Assembly: GCF_963924675.1 (NCBI RefSeq)
Contig: NC_089226.1
Span: 40,813,124-40,877,123 of the forward strand
Source of the DNA: Phocoena phocoena
Lineage: Eukaryota > Chordata > Mammalia > Artiodactyla > Phocoenidae
DNA length: 64,000 nt
Direction: 5' to 3'
This document shows positions 24,001-38,015 of the stretch, in pieces. The notes beneath the pieces were generated by a model. The model made no database searches, was not told the DNA's origin, and was given only the letters and a program-made list of their open reading frames with translations. Every line of letters starts with the position of its first letter. The first letter of the stretch is position 1. A program made the position numbers and the translations under genes.

Positions 24001-26963
24001 TAATCAAATCACAAAAGAAGAGAACGAAGAAAAGGAAAAAAAAAAAGACCTACAGAAACGATTAACAAAATGGCAATAAGCACATACATATCAATAATTA
24101 CCTTAAATGTAAATGGATTAAATGCTCCACTAAAATACACACACTGGCTGAATGGATACCAAAACAAGACCTGTATATTTGCTGCCTACAAATTACCCAC
24201 TTCAGTTCTAGAGACACATACAGGCTAAAAGTGGGGGGGTGGAAAAAGATATTCTATGCAAATGGAAATCAAAAGAAAGCCAGAGTTGCAGTACTTATAT
24301 CAGGCAAAATAGACTTTAAAATAAAGGCTGTTAAAGAGACAAAGATGGACACTACATAATGATCAAAGGATCAATCCAAGAAGAAGATATAACAATTGTC
24401 AATATATATGCACCCAACATAGGAGCACCTCAATATATAAGGCAGATGTTAACAGACATAAAAGAAATTTACAGTAATATACTAATAGTGGGGGACTTTA
24501 ACACCCCACTTACATCAATGGACAGATCATCCAGACAAAATCAATAAGGAAACACAGGTCTTAAATACCACATTAGACCAAATGGACTTAATTGATATTT
24601 ATAGAGCACTCCACCCAAAAGCAGCAGAATACACATTCTCTTCAAGTGCACATGGAACATTCTCCAGGATAGATCGTGTGCTAGGCCACAAAACAAGCCT
24701 TGGTAAATTTAAGAAACCTGAAATCAAATCATGCATCTTTTCTGATCACAACGTTATAAGACTAGAAATCAACTACAAGAAAAAGAATTGCAAAAAGCAC
24801 AAACATGTGGAGGCTAAACAATATGCTACTGAACAACCAATGGATCACTGAAGAAATCAAAGAGGAAATTAAAAAAATACCTAGAGCACAGCGATCCAAC
24901 ACCTCTGGGATGCAGCAATAGCAGTTCTAAGAGGAAAGTTTATAGCAATACAATCCTACCTCAGGAAACAAGAAAGATCCCAAATAAACAACCTAACCTT
25001 ACACCTAAAGCAACTAGAGAAAGGAGAACAAACAAAGCAAAAAGTTAGTAGAAGGAAAGAAATCATAAAGATCAAAGCAGAAATAAATGAAATAGAGACT
25101 AAAAAAATAGAAAAGATCAATTAAATTAAAAGCTGGGTCTTTGAAAAGATAAATAAAATTGATACATTTTTTTAGCCAGACTCACCAAGAAAAAAGAGAG
25201 GACCCATATCTTAGAAATGAAAAAGCAGAAGTTACAATGCAACCAACACAACATAAATACAAAAGATCATAAGAGACTACTATGAGCAACTATGTACCAA
25301 TAAAATGGACAACCTAGAAATGGACAAATTCTTATAAAGGTATTGATACAATCTCCCAACACTGAGAAATAGAAAATATGAACAGACCAATTACCAGTAC
25401 TGACATTAAATCAGTAATTTTAAAACTTCCAACAAAAAAAGTCCAGGACCAAATGGCTTCACGGGTGAATTCTATCAAACATTTAGAGAAGAGTTAAGAC
25501 CTATCCTTTTGAAACTATTCCAAACAACTGCAGAGGAAGGAACACTTCTGAACTCATTCTGTGAGGCCATCACCCTGATACTAAAACCAGAAAAAGATAT
25601 CACAAAAAAAGAAAATTACAGACCAATATCACTGATGAACATAGAAGCAAAAATTCTCAACAAAATACTAGCAAACAGAATCCAACAACACATTAAAAGG
25701 AGCAAGTGGGATTTATCCCAGGGATGCAAGGATTCTTCAATATATACAAATCAATCAATGTGATACACCATATTAAGAAATTGAAGGAGAAAAACCATAT
25801 GATCATCTCAATAGATGCAGTAAAAGCTTTTAATAAAATTCAACATTCATTTACGATAAAAACTCTCCAGAAAGTGGGCATAGAGGGAACATACCTCAAT
25901 ATTAATAAAGGCCATACAGACAAACCCCCAACTAACATCATACTCAATGGTGAAAAGCTGAAAGCATTCCCTCTAAGATCAGGAACAAGATAAGGATGTC
26001 CACTCTTGCCACGTTTATTCAACATAGTTTTAGAAGTTCTAGCCACAGCAATCAGAGAAGAAAAAGAAATAAAAGGAATCCAAATTGGAAAGAAGTAAAA
26101 CTGTCACTGTTTGCAGATGACATGATGCTATACATAGAAAGTCCCAAAGACGCTACCAGAAAACTACTGGAGCTCATCAATGAATTTGGTAAAGTTGTAG
26201 GATACAAAATTAATATACAGAAATCTGTTGCAGTTCTATACATTAACAAGAAAATATCAGAAAGAAACTTAAGGAAACAATTCCATTTACCATCGTATCA
26301 AAAAGAATAAAATACCTAGGAATAAACCTACATAAGGATGCAAAAGACCTGTACTCCAAAAGCTCTAAGACACTAATGAAAGAAATTGAAGACCACACAA
26401 ACAGATGGAAAGATATACCATGTTCTTGGATTGGAAGAATCAATATTGTTAAAAATGACCATACTACTCATGGCAATCTACAGATTCAATGCAATCCCTA
26501 TCAAATTACTAGTGGCATTTTCCACAGACCTAGAACAAAGGATTTTTAAATTTGTATGGAAACACAAAAGTCCCCAAATAGCCAAAACAATCTTGAGAAA
26601 GAACGGAGCTGGAGGACTCATAATCCCTAACTTCAAACTGTACTACAAAGCTACTGTAATTAAAACAGTATGGTACTAGCACAAAAACAGACACATAAAT
26701 CAATGGAACAGGACAGAAAGCCCAGAAATAAACCCATGCACTTACGGTCAATTACTCTATGAGAAAGGAGGCAATAATATACGATGGAGAAAAGATCATC
26801 TCTTCAATAAGTGGTGCTGGGAAAAGTGGATAGCTACAGGTAAAAGAATGAAATTAGAAGATTCTCTAACACCATATACAAAAATAAACTCAAAATGGTT
26901 TAAAGGCCGAAATGTAGGACCAGATACTATAAAACTCCTAGAGGAAAACGTAGGGGAACACTT
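21003..26963 (+). mobile_element. L1 LINE with 5' UTR, decayed, 3' end missing
   Basis: It starts with the cetartiodactyl L1 5' UTR signature AAGAAGATGGCAGAGTAGAA (21005-21024). A GC-rich 5' UTR follows to ~22440, then an ORF1 remnant (~22480-23375) and ORF2 from ~24075. The endonuclease part includes VNIYAPNIGAPQYI and SSAHGTFSRIDRVLGHK. The RT part keeps FADD at 26110-26121. The match stops around 26963 inside the ORF2 C-terminal region, without 3' UTR or A-tail. A SINE interrupts it at 23582-23801. ORF1 and ORF2 are full of stops, so it is inactive. It lies antisense to DEUP1. Confidence 0.9.
23582..23801 (+). mobile_element. CHR-type SINE, nested in L1
   Basis: A plus-oriented short-form copy (GGGCTTCCCTGGTGGTGCAG) with a tail of CAACAACAACAAAAAACAAAC. 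The duplication AAACAGTAAT is at 23571-23580 and 23802-23811. It sits between ORF1 and ORF2 of the host L1. Confidence 0.93.
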
Positions 26964-28689
26964 CATTTCAGGCACCCACTCCCGTGGTCATATTCTTGAC
27001 ATTGTCATCAGTGATAACTGCATTACTTACTAATAAAGATTTTATGCAACCCACCTATTATCCTTCCATCTGACTTAGTCTAGTATTCCCACTTTCTCAT
27101 ATCTTCCATTCTTTTCTAACTCTGCTCATATTCCATATCCATTATGGTAACCATTCAGCAACTTGTCCCTCCCTATATCCTGGCTCTATCCTAGGTATTT
27201 GGTATAACCCAGGCCTAATTAAACTGCCTGCACCATGCCTGTACCTGAGCAACTGAATGCTGGGCAGGTGGATGGAGGAGAAATTACATTACTGTAGGGA
27301 CTGGTTTCACTTGAAATTCATGACCACAAATTCAAATGGTTAGTTAGCACTGCCTGGCCATTCTACTGCACTTCCCTAGTATGTTCACTTTCTCACTCAT
27401 GGCATTGTGGCATTGCCTCTTTCTCAGGTGGAAACTCCTTCATCTCTCCACACCACTTGCACCTGGAGCCATATTTTAGACCATACTCTGTTTCAGAAGT
27501 CTTCCTTCTACCTACACTGTGGATTCTATTCCTTCTTACCTGCTTAATGACTTCTACAAATGAACCTCATCCCTCCCTGGGTCCCACCCCCACCTCTTTC
27601 ACCATCAAACTTTCCTCCTCTCCTTGAAGATGCCCATTGGACCATTAAATGTTATGGTTTAAGGCTCTGTCTTGGGAAAACTTTTCCATTTATACTCTTT
27701 TAAGTATTATCAACCAGTCTGATAGATTTAAGTATCAGCCTTATGCTGATTACTCCCATATTTTATTTCCAGCTCTGATCTTTTCCTTGATTAACAGGTT
27801 CACATATCTATTGCCTATTTAATATCTCCATTTGAATGTTTAATAAACACTTTAAATGTCTAACCTAGAAATCATGATTTTCTCCTCTAACCCTGGCTCC
27901 TTCCTAGCCTTCCATGTCAGAGAGTGGTATGAGCATCTACCTGAGGCTCAGGCTGAGATCCTAGGAGTCATCTTTGAGTCCTCTCTTTCCCTCGCTCCCA
28001 TAGCCAATCCACTGTCAAGTCTGATCTCTCCAAAACATTTCCTGGATCTAACATGTGGTTCCACCTCCACCGTTCCCAAGCCAGCAGCATCATCCCTTGC
28101 TTCGACTACTGAAATAGGCTGACAATTGTTCTCCCCACTTCTACCTTTGCCCATCTATAATTTATAATTTATTCTTTATTTGGCAGTCAAATGGATCTCT
28201 TAAAAATTTTTAAACAGATCATATACTCCCCCACTTGCAACTTTCCCATGGCTTCCCATTGCTTTAAAATAAAATCCAAATTCCTTCCCATGGCCTACAG
28301 TCTCTACATACCTGGACTTCCCCTGCCTATTTCTCTGTCCCCATTTCATTACATTCTCTCTCTGTCCTTCTAAGCTCCAGACCACCCCCTTCCCTTTTTC
28401 TGCTTCTCAAACTTACCAAACTTCTTCCTGCCATACAGATTTGCACCAGTGGTTCCCTCTGCCCGAAGTGCTCTACTTCCAGATCTTTTCAAGGCTGGAT
28501 CTTTTTTTGTTATTTAGGTCTCATCCTAAACGTCCCCTCCTCAGTAATCATTTTCTTGGCCACTCAACCTAAAGTCATCCCCCATACTCTCATCACTTCC
28601 TATCACATCGTCTGCTTTCTTTTCATCATTTTTTATAGCATTTATAACTTTTTGATATTTTCTTACTTGTTCATTTGTTTCTAGTCATT
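26964..28689 (+). repeat. Intronic DNA; L2-like LINE from ~27640
   Basis: 26964-27640 shows nothing I recognise. From ~27640 to 28689 the pyrimidine-rich plus-strand text ('TTTCATTACATTCTCTCTCT', 'CCCTCTGCCCGAAGTGCTCT', 'CATTTATAACTTTTTGATAT') resembles an L2 LINE, and its 3' end ('CATACAGTGAGTGCTTAATA') reappears at 29190-29210 after an L1 insertion. It is ancient and diverged. Confidence 0.5.
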
Positions 28690-29150
28690 AACTGTTCCCT
28701 CTTTTTTGAGATAAAATGCACATAAAGTAAGATTAACCATTTCAAAATGAACAATTCAGTGGATTTAGCATATTCACAATGTACTAAAACCACACCTCTA
28801 TCTAGTTCCAAAATATTTTCATCATCCCAAAAGGAAACTCTATAGCCATTAAGCCACTGCTCCCTAATCCTCCCTCCCCCTTTACTCCTGGTAACCACCA
28901 ACCTTCATTCTGTTTCTATGTATTTACCTATTCTGGGCATTTTGTATAAATGGAATCATATAATATACGACCTTTTGTGTCTGGCTTCCTTCACGTAGCA
29001 TAATATTATCCAGGTTCATCCACATTATAGCATATATCAGTACTTTACTCCTTTTTGTGACTGACTAGTATCGCACCATGTATACATACCACTCTTTGTT
29101 TATCCATTCACCCATTGATGGAGTTCTCCTCATTTTTCACCAGTCTATAG
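28690..29150 (-). mobile_element. Old L1 3' fragment inserted in L2
   Basis: Minus-oriented L1M-type 3' UTR text: 'GAGATAAAATGCACATAAAG' (28709-), 'TGGTAACCACCAACCTTCAT' (28889-), 'TGTATAAATGGAATCATATA' (28942-), 'ATTCACCCATTGATGG' (29106-). It splits the L2-like element at 27640-29250. Confidence 0.7.
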
Positions 29151-29250
29151 ACTTGTCTGTCTCATCAAAGATGTGTTTAGAACAGAACCTGCCATACAGT
29201 GAGTGCTTAATACATGTTTATTTTATCAGTGACTGAGTGAATGATGAACT

Positions 29251-30789
29251 CTAGTATTTAAGGGACAGGTATAGGAGGGAGAACCTTGGAAGCAGACTGG
29301 GAAAGAGTAACCAGAAAGGCAGTAGGGGAATCAGTGGAGAACAGCATCTTAGAAGTCAGAGAACATAAGAGTATCAAGAGAAAAGGGTTAAGGAAGATGA
29401 GTTCTTTAAACTGTGTATTTAATTAACAACTAGGATGTCACTGGTGGTCTGAGTAGGAACACTATTGGTGTAGAAGTAAAAATGCAGCAGTGGATGGAAA
29501 TCACTGGACCCAGAACGGTGGGTTGGGCTATGTCTTTCAGGAAATTCTACGGCCACCATCACTTCTTAAGTTCCCTGTGCCCAGACCTACAACAGTAGAG
29601 AATTTTCTTTCCTGGTTGACTCTGTAGTTATGAACTCTTCAAAGGAATAATGTAGAATTTTAGAGGTGGAAAGAAACCCCGTGTTAAGTTATACAATACC
29701 CTTGAATGCTTTTTGTGCCTGCTAGTGCCAGGCACTGTTTTAGGTGTTGGGGTTAAAACAGAAAACAAAAATAGAAAAAAAAAATCCTACTTTAATGCAG
29801 CTTAAGTTCTAGAAGAGGGAGGCAAACAAACAAAATATCTTATGGTAAAGTGCTATGGAAAAACAAAAAATAGGATGAGGGGACAGGGAGTCTACAAAGG
29901 AGGTGCTACTGTAGGGTAGCTGTGCAGGTGTTTCTGATGAGGTGATATTTGAGCAGAGACAAATCATCCTAAAATCATCTGATATTAGAACAATGAAGGA
30001 TTTAGCAGTTTATCCCTTTTTTTTCTCTTGCTGGACTGGAGTATGTGCTTACTTTGGAGTACTTAAAGATCAGTTTTGTTGATCAAAATTTGCTAAGTCC
30101 CCTTAGATGTTCCCTTAGCTTAAATGAGGAAATTTATGTACTTTACTTTATTGTTATGGAATTTTATTCTGTTCAAATAATTTTGGCATTTTATGTTGAG
30201 ATGAAACAAAAGAGCATTTCAGGGCTATAGAGATCTCTAAAACATCCAAAGTTAATGGACTTACGTCTTCTTCTTCCACAATAGCTTAAATCTTACTACC
30301 AGTCTCACCCAAAGAAGGTGATAGATTCCAGAAAAGCAGAAAAGTACTCATGGGATGCCTAACCAGTTTAAACATTTTCTGGGTTTTTTTGTTATTGTTT
30401 GTTTTTATAATTTGTATCTAATAGTGGTATATCATGGAGAGGCACTGAAAAATTACATAATACACTTTGAATATAAGCAAAGGTAACTGCTAAGAGTACT
30501 ACTAGTTTCTGAGGTGAAAAACCTACATATCTTTTAAAAATATGTGATTATGTTCAGTAAATCAAATCACAAGGTAGAAAATTTCAGCCAAGAACTGGAA
30601 ACTAAAAAGAAAAATCAAATGAAAATCCAAGAACAGAAAAATAATAAAACTGAAATTAACCTACATGAGGCCACTTCCTCAAGCCTGGGAGAGGTCAAGG
30701 CTGGGAGAGGTGGCTCTTTATCTTATGCAGAGAAACCAACACAGAGAGTCCGGGAAAAGGAAGAACAAAGGAATATGAAATTTAAAACC
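29251..30789. other. DEUP1 intron, no clear gene or repeat
   Basis: AT-rich intronic sequence. A 97-codon plus frame at 30544-30837 is lysine- and glutamine-rich and runs into L1 ORF2 sequence, so it is most likely repeat-derived or chance. No splice-bounded exon is seen. Confidence 0.45.
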
Positions 30790-32640
30790 CTTCCCACCTA
30801 TTTTATGAGGTCGGCAAAATATGATACCAATGCTTGACAAAGACAACAAAGAAACATTACAGACTAATTTTTCTCATGAACATAAAGCAAAAATTCTAAA
30901 CCAATATGAACAGACCAAAGCCAGTAATCAAGTGTGTTTATTCTAAGAATTCAAAGTTGGGTTAACAATCTAACGTCAAGAAAAAAACACCACATTAACA
31001 GAGCAAAGGAGAAATTATATGGTCATTTCAATAGCAGTGGAAAAAGCATTTGATAAATTCAATATCAACTCGTGAAAACAAATTTAGCAACCTAGGAATA
31101 AAAGGAACCTTCTTAATCTTTTAAAAGGAACCTACAAAATATATATAGCAAATATTATGTACAATGATGACATATTGAATGCTTTCCCTTTGCAATTGAA
31201 AATAAGAGAAAGATGCTGGCAATACCACTTTTACTACTGAACATTTACTAGAGGTCCTAGTGTACAATAAGGCAAGAAGAAGAAAAGAAAGGTATAAAGA
31301 TTTGAAAGTAGGAAGTCTAACTATCATTATTTTGATTCTGAATATAGAAAATTCAAAGAATCTACAGAACTGGAAAACATGTATAAATTCAATTGAGTAT
31401 TTCCATGGGAAAAGGGACTGAGGTCATACCTTGCACTAAATGCAAAAAATTAATTCCAGGTGTATACTTAAGTAAAAAATAAAGAGCCAAAGCTTCCAGA
31501 AGATAACATAGGATAATATCTTTTATAACTTTGGGACAGACAAAAGCTTTAAGTAGGACACCAAAAATATGAAGCATAAAGGAAAAGATTCATAAGTACG
31601 AATGTATTAAAACTAGGAACTTCTGGTTATCAAAACATTCCATTAAGGGAAGAGGCAAGCAAGAGTGCGAGAAGATACTTGCAATACATATACTCAACAA
31701 AGGGCTTATATCTAGAATATACCAAGAACTCCTATAAATCAAGAAGAATAAAGAGAATCCAGTAGAAAATTAGGCAAGAAAATCAAACAGATACTTTACA
31801 AAGGAGAATATCAAAATAGCCAATAAATTTATGAAGAGGTGCTCACCTCATTAGTCACCAGGAAACAAGAATTAAAATCACAATAAGATGTTGCTACACA
31901 CTGACCATAAAGGTTAAAATTAAGACCAATAACACCAACTGTTAGAATATAGAAAAGGAGACTACTCACACACTACTTGTAGGGATAAGAACTGACTCAA
32001 ACAGTTAGGAAAACAGCTTGACAGTACCTGCTAAAGCTGACCTTATGCATATTCTATAACCTAGCAATTCCACTCTTAGATATAGGTCCAATGGAAACAT
32101 GTACACATGTGCACCAAAGGACACTTGCAAGAATGTTTTTAGAAGCAGTATTTGTAATTGCCCCAAACAGCAATAATTCAAATATCTGTCAATAGTAGGA
32201 TGGATAAATTGTATCAGTATCATTATATAACACTATCATTATATATAGTATTTATATACAATGTAATACTATAGAGAAACAAAAAGGGATAAACTACAGC
32301 CAACAATATGGATGATGACTCTCATCAAACAATGTTGAAACAATGTTGAGCAAGGGAAGCTATACAAAAGAACACATATAGTGTAATACCATTTATATAA
32401 AATTTACAAATTGCCACAACTAATTTACGATGTTAAAGGTCAAGACAGTGGTTATCTTGAGAGCAAATCAGAGTGACTGGAAGGGCACAGAAGGGAGCCT
32501 CTGGAGTACAACTAATGCTCTTTTTATTACTTGGGTGGTAGTTACACTGCTGTGTTCCCTTTTCAATAATTCATCAAGCTGTCCAGTTCTGATTTGCACA
32601 TGTTTCTGTATGTATGTCAGAGTCAACAAAAGTTGTTTGT
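30790..32640 (+). mobile_element. Old L1, ORF2 and 3' UTR remnant
   Basis: Heavily decayed plus-strand L1: 'AATGCTTGACAAAGACAACA' (30829-), 'GGAAAAAGCATTTGATAAAT' (31040-), and the C-terminal/3' UTR portion with 'TAGCAATTCCACTCTTAGAT' (32063-) and 'TTGGGTGGTAGTTACACTGC' (32532-). It is older than the L1 at 21003-26963 by divergence and antisense to DEUP1. Confidence 0.8.
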
Positions 32641-32981
32641 TTTTTTTTAAAAAAAACAGGCACAAAAAATCACTTGTAGCTCTTTAAAATATACAGATCT
32701 TTGAGAGGTCTTAGAATGTGCAGAGGTGACTTGCATTTTTTTAAAAAAAGAGTCACCAGTAATTCTGGCCTGTTCTATAAGTGAAATACTTCATGAAACA
32801 TTATGGATCCTTTCCTTCTATAGGTAGTCATGGCCAGATGATTCACAAGACCCATCTTGGAGTCCTATTCAAGGAGCAATGTTTTTTTTTTAACCACTAT
32901 GTACACATCAGTATATCAGTATCAGTGTAAGAGTAATCACCCTATAAAGGAAAAAACAATAACCAATAATCAGCAACTCAC

Positions 32982-33096
32982 CACTGGGAATACTTCATCA
33001 TCACTAACCAAAGGACTTGTCATTTCTTTGGTTTGAAATGGCGAAGGTGGCAACGAAGGTGTTGCACTTTTGTTTGGCTCACGATCGTGGTTAAAT
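32982..33096 (-). CDS. DEUP1: DEUP1 penultimate coding exon
   Basis: A 115-base minus exon. Its first base (A) completes a codon begun in the previous exon, and it then encodes FNHDREPNKSATPSLPPS and, after PFQTK, EMTSPLVSDDEVFPV, ending in phase 0. The acceptor is CTCTTTTAG before ATTTAAC and the donor is GTG followed by GTGAGT. It matches the serine/proline-rich linker that precedes the C-terminal coiled coil in human DEUP1. The first base matters: joined to the TG left by the annotated end of the upstream exon it makes TGA, whereas joined to the AG left by an upstream alternative donor it makes AGA (arginine). Confidence 0.93.
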
Positions 33097-36000
33097 CTAA
33101 AAGAGAAGGACTGGTTGTCGTTATTGCTCCCAAGGACACCTGCTTATTTATGGGGCTAAGGATTTAAATATCTCTGATATCTAACTGTGAGGAAAACACA
33201 ACAAAACGTTTGTGCTTGTTATCTAGGTATTTCTTGGAAAATAATTTTCCTGATAATTTCTATTCCACTTAAAAGACTTAGAACAATTAATAATGAAGCA
33301 GAAAACTTTTATAATTGTTAAAAAATATTCTGCCATTCTTATTGCCTACGTTTTTTCCCTTTCTGTGTTTTACTGTTTTATCTCTTGGCCATTTAATTAA
33401 ATAATATTAAAACAGTTTGAGAAAAATTTCAAAACAGTTAACACGGCTGCCCTTGACAGTTATAAATAGGTACTCTTTTTTTTTAAATTTTTTATTTCAC
33501 TTAACCTCACTGGCTTTCTTAGCAGAGTTATTCCTTTTTTTTTTTTTGATGCTAATACGTCTCTGTATAATAATAATTCTAATTTCTAAGGAGCTTAATA
33601 ATTTATAGCATGTTTTCAATTTACATCATCTCTTGAACTCCTCCACCCTTAGTTGTATGACCTTGAGCAGGTGACTATATCTTTCTGTGACCTTAATTTT
33701 TTCATTTATAAAAAAAGGTTGTTATGAGAATTGAACTCCACAATTTGATGAAAGGCGCCGTATAGAATTTGCTGTTTATGCTAAGATATGGGGTAGAAGA
33801 TGAGACTGAACAAAGTACCAGTGAGATTTTAAATTTTGGTATGCTGACTAAACAAATGAATAATGAAACAAAGAAAGAAACTTACCCTAAAATTTTACAC
33901 AAAAAGGTCCTAACAGTAGGGGCTGTTTGGAGCTTGATAAATATTTTTTCTGAACCTTAATTCATGAAAATGGGGTTTAAATTTAATCAAAATCATCAAA
34001 GACCATGAAAACATAAAAACCCCTTGAATTTAAAATTATTTATTTTTACTAATAATCCAAATTCTCCACAGGTATTGATTAACCATTTTCAAAGTCTTCA
34101 TATTTTAACTTCACACCATTCAAAAAAGTTTCATTCTTTTCCTCTGTTCTTATCCAAAGACTATCTATATAAACTTGTTTTTTATTATGCAAACATTTTC
34201 AAAGCTATGCATACAAATAGCAATAAAAGGTAAGTGAGGCATCTGTAAACTGGTACATAAAAACAAACACAACATGCTTTACATTTTTACTTATCTTGAA
34301 ATAGATCTTTTTTTAAAATTCGTTCTTCCAAACCATAATTACCATGGAAACAGAACAGCAAATTAAACTGAAATAACATGGTTTATGATGTGCACAATAA
34401 AATGAAACATCCCACAATTCAAGTAGAATTACAACAATTGCCTAGTACATCTGCATAGAGTCTTCAGCTGAACCTTTTAATTTGAGTGAGGCTACCATCT
34501 ACACTTCAAAGCACAGTGGGGAAAAAATAAGATAATTATAGAAGTGGTTCAAGAAATATACGTCTCTCTATAATCTCAACTATACAGAGAATTCAGGGAA
34601 AGTATTATTTGTCTTAAATTATCTAAATAATTATCTCAATTATCCATTTGGCTTTGGATGTATAGATACAATTGTACGGTCTTAACTACTAAAATTTATG
34701 TACGAACATTCTCTTTATTGTAAGATCAATAAAATGTAGAAATTGAAAGGAAAGACTACATTATGAAGTAAAGTACTTTTGCTTTAAATCATCTTTATAT
34801 CTAAGTTGTTCTTCTAGAATACAGCTATTCAAATACTTCATAAAACCACCTTGCAAAAACACGCTAAGAATATCAATTTAAAAGCTATCTTAAAAATTAT
34901 TTCAGAAGGCTTTTAATACACTCTCACAAGCCGGTCTGTTCAATTAGCTTTTCCACAGGCCCCATTCTAAGGCCTCTGCCTACTTTGCCAGGAGTGCAGG
35001 ACCTGGCTGCTTTGTTGGGGAGCAGAACTCTATCCAACGGGAGTCAGCTTGAGACCTCAGTCAACTCTGCACAGTTTACAGAGTTGTCCGACTGTACATC
35101 CAATCCTGGCCCTCCATTAATTTTATAACCCTCCTTGGGCTGTCGCGTAATGTCCTCAGCATGGAACAGGATCCCTGCACAAACTATGCTAATTTACCTG
35201 CTTCCAGCCTTGCCTTCTAACACTCCACATAACGCTCCCTTATTCTATGAACTACTCATTATTTCCTGGCCTAGAACTCTTTCGCCTGCTGTGTTTTTCT
35301 CCTGATTAAGCAACACCATGGTGCCAAAACTTACTCAACTTACTTTTTTTGCTTCTAACCAGCTATTCATTCCTTGACAAGGGATCCTGTAGAGTGATTA
35401 AGACAAGCCTGACTTTGTGGTTTTTTAGTATTACAAACTTTTAATTTATTGACTAGATTTGCTTGTGAATACCAAAATCTTTCCAGTACAGGATATAATT
35501 TTTAAAGCTGTATATTCAGTTTTAAGTATGAATCGTATATAAAGCTCCATTTATTATAAAACTGATTTGCCATTAAAATTAGTTGTATATTAATAGCTCT
35601 GGATACCACTACTCTAAGTGAGAATGTAAATGATCCTTAAACTTCAAAACTCTAATTTAAAAAACTTTTAAGACATTTAATGCATCCTCACCAAATTCAA
35701 TTTCATCTCATTCATTAATTTTTTTTAAAGTGCTGAATAACTTTCTTATTGGAAAGTAAATCCTCTGGAATATCCTAAAATGCTTCACATTTTAAGTGGA
35801 TGAGCATGAAAATTTTCTTATCACTTCTAACAGGAGTGAAAAACAACAACAAAAACTGAGTCACCTCCAAGTGGATAAAAGATTATTTTAATAATACAGT
35901 ATACAAATCTTCCTCAGGTAAAAGCAAGAAGTGGCTAAAAATTAGACTACAGACTTAAAAATTTTGTGGAACGTTATCTTTATATACCTTTACCTAAAAG

Positions 36001-38004
36001 CTTTTTCCTTTCTAAAATAGCTTAATATGACCTTATTGCATTAACCATTGATATGTAAATATGACTATGTATTTTTTAAAATTATTTTCTGCCTAATCAA
36101 TACACACAGCTTTCACTATTTGACTTCACTGAGCCGTGCTGTGAGGGAAGGAAAGCACATTGCCTTTTTCACTTGCTAAAATTAATAGATATGTGCTTTA
36201 CAGTTCTCCACTGGTGAGTTCACAGTGTCCTTGCCTCTCAACAACTCTTTCCCCATAGTGGGTTTTACATGGTAATAATTTATTCAGAACATTTGAAATG
36301 CTGTTTCTTTTAAAAAAAAAAAAATCAGGTCACTGGAGAACACTGAAATCAGACAAGCCATTAAAACAAATTTAATGAAACTTTCAACAAATCAGACTGG
36401 CAGGACACAAGGCTTTGCAGCAGGAATAGTCACCCAAACTGCTTATTAAGAGTCTCCTGCTGAGCATTTTACCTCTTATGCTGCTCTCTGTGTCCCCTAC
36501 TGTCTTGTTTTCGTCAGGCATGTTTAACACATTCCCTACTGCCTGGCAAAGAGAAAAGGGAGCAATCCAAACAATAAAAACACTCTTTTAAAATAGTAAA
36601 AAGCAGAGTAGCTGTCTTTTTGTTTAAATAACAACACCTAGTACCTTCATCCAAGGCTTTCAAAGTTATTCCCAACAAGCAAGAATAGGAAACAGTGTTG
36701 TGCATCTAATGGGCACTCAACACAGACCAGTGACTAAGATACACTGGAAGATCCTTTGTAACACAGGGGCCTGCTTTCTCCTACAATGAGAAACTATACA
36801 GATGGGGTGGTGAGTTGACCCATGGAGAAATGAATCCATAGTGTAGGGAAGCACTTTGTAAAGCGTTCATTCTATATTAGAAAATACATTCTTACCCTCA
36901 AATCAAGATTAGGCCCCTTTGGACAGATTTTCAGTTATACTGGCCGGTCAACGTGGGCACGCTCACCAGAGAACCGGGCCCTGGTGGCGCAGTGCCCGCT
37001 TTCATCCTCCCCACACTGCTTTTGTGCTGCTGCTCCCACCCCATCACAGCACCCCATGCACAGTGCTTGTTTTGGGTAGCAGCCAGTCTTCCCTCATTCC
37101 CTTCCCTAACCACCTGAAGAGGAGTTATTACTTTAGCACTTCTGAATGCTTTCTGTTTCTTACATCAGTTTAGAATATATCCCTCTAATACATACAGGGC
37201 TGGGGCGGTGAAAGTGGGAGAGAGCTGTACTACATCCGCAAGAATGCTGAGCAGACATTTTTAGTACGGCCCCTGGATTTATGGATTTATCTACCTGTAG
37301 AACTGGACCGCTTAGTTACAAAAATGAGCCTGGCATCACTCCTCCCCAACAGGACTATCTTTTGAGGAAATGTCAGATTCAGCCATTCGTTTATCCACCA
37401 AAATAATATAGTTTTTAGGTACTGTGAGTTGTTGGAGCAGTATTAACATTATTATAAATACTAACAATTTTGTTGGTAATAATAACATCAATGATAATGG
37501 CTAACATTTAGGGGACTATATATTTTACATGGAAATATGTTTTCTCCTATAATCCTCAGAAAACCCCTATAACTATTATCTGTATTTGTCAGATGGGAAA
37601 ACAAAGGTTAAGTGAATTTCCCAAAGTTGCAAATATTAATTATATTTTATGAAAACAATATGTAAAGTTTTCATGCTAAGTATTATGAGCTTCAAAGCAA
37701 AAGTTGTATTGAAGTTGGGTCTGGACTTATTAATTTGCCGTTTCTAAGCACCATGGAATGTTAATAAATCAAATAAGTTTGGGGAATGTTGCACATCATA
37801 CCTGTTCCTGGAAACTCACAATGTAATTAGCAATATTAATGGCTTTGAGAAATCCTGTAGAAAAGAAACTTGTTTGTCTTGCTGAGCATTTTCCAAGTAT
37901 GGGAAAATGGTGAAAGAACTCCAGAGACAGTTCTGACTCCATAAATACTTTACTAAAGTTGAAGAAATTAGCCAATTTTATGGCTGATGTATTTACTTAA
38001 ATTT
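33097..38004 (-). other. DEUP1: DEUP1 intron, repeat-poor
   Basis: With the SINE at 38016-38227 this makes a 5.6-kb intron between the exons at 32982 and 38727. MIR-like remnants are at ~33650-33770 ('TATGACCTTGAGCAGGTGAC') and ~37540-37640 ('GATGGGAAAACAAAGGTTAA'). 34900-35420 is less AT-rich and unassigned. There are no long L1 copies, unlike the two flanking large introns. Confidence 0.55.
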
Positions 38005-38015
38005 TGAACTAAGAC

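Noticed and set aside
30544..30837. 97-codon plus frame, lysine/glutamine-rich
   Set aside because: It runs into old L1 ORF2 sequence, is antisense to DEUP1 and has no recognised domain or splice sites.
36965..36990. 'CCCTGGTGGCGCAGTG' resembling the head of a CHR SINE
   Set aside because: Only ~16 bases match and neither body, tail nor duplication follows. It could be a tiny remnant or chance.
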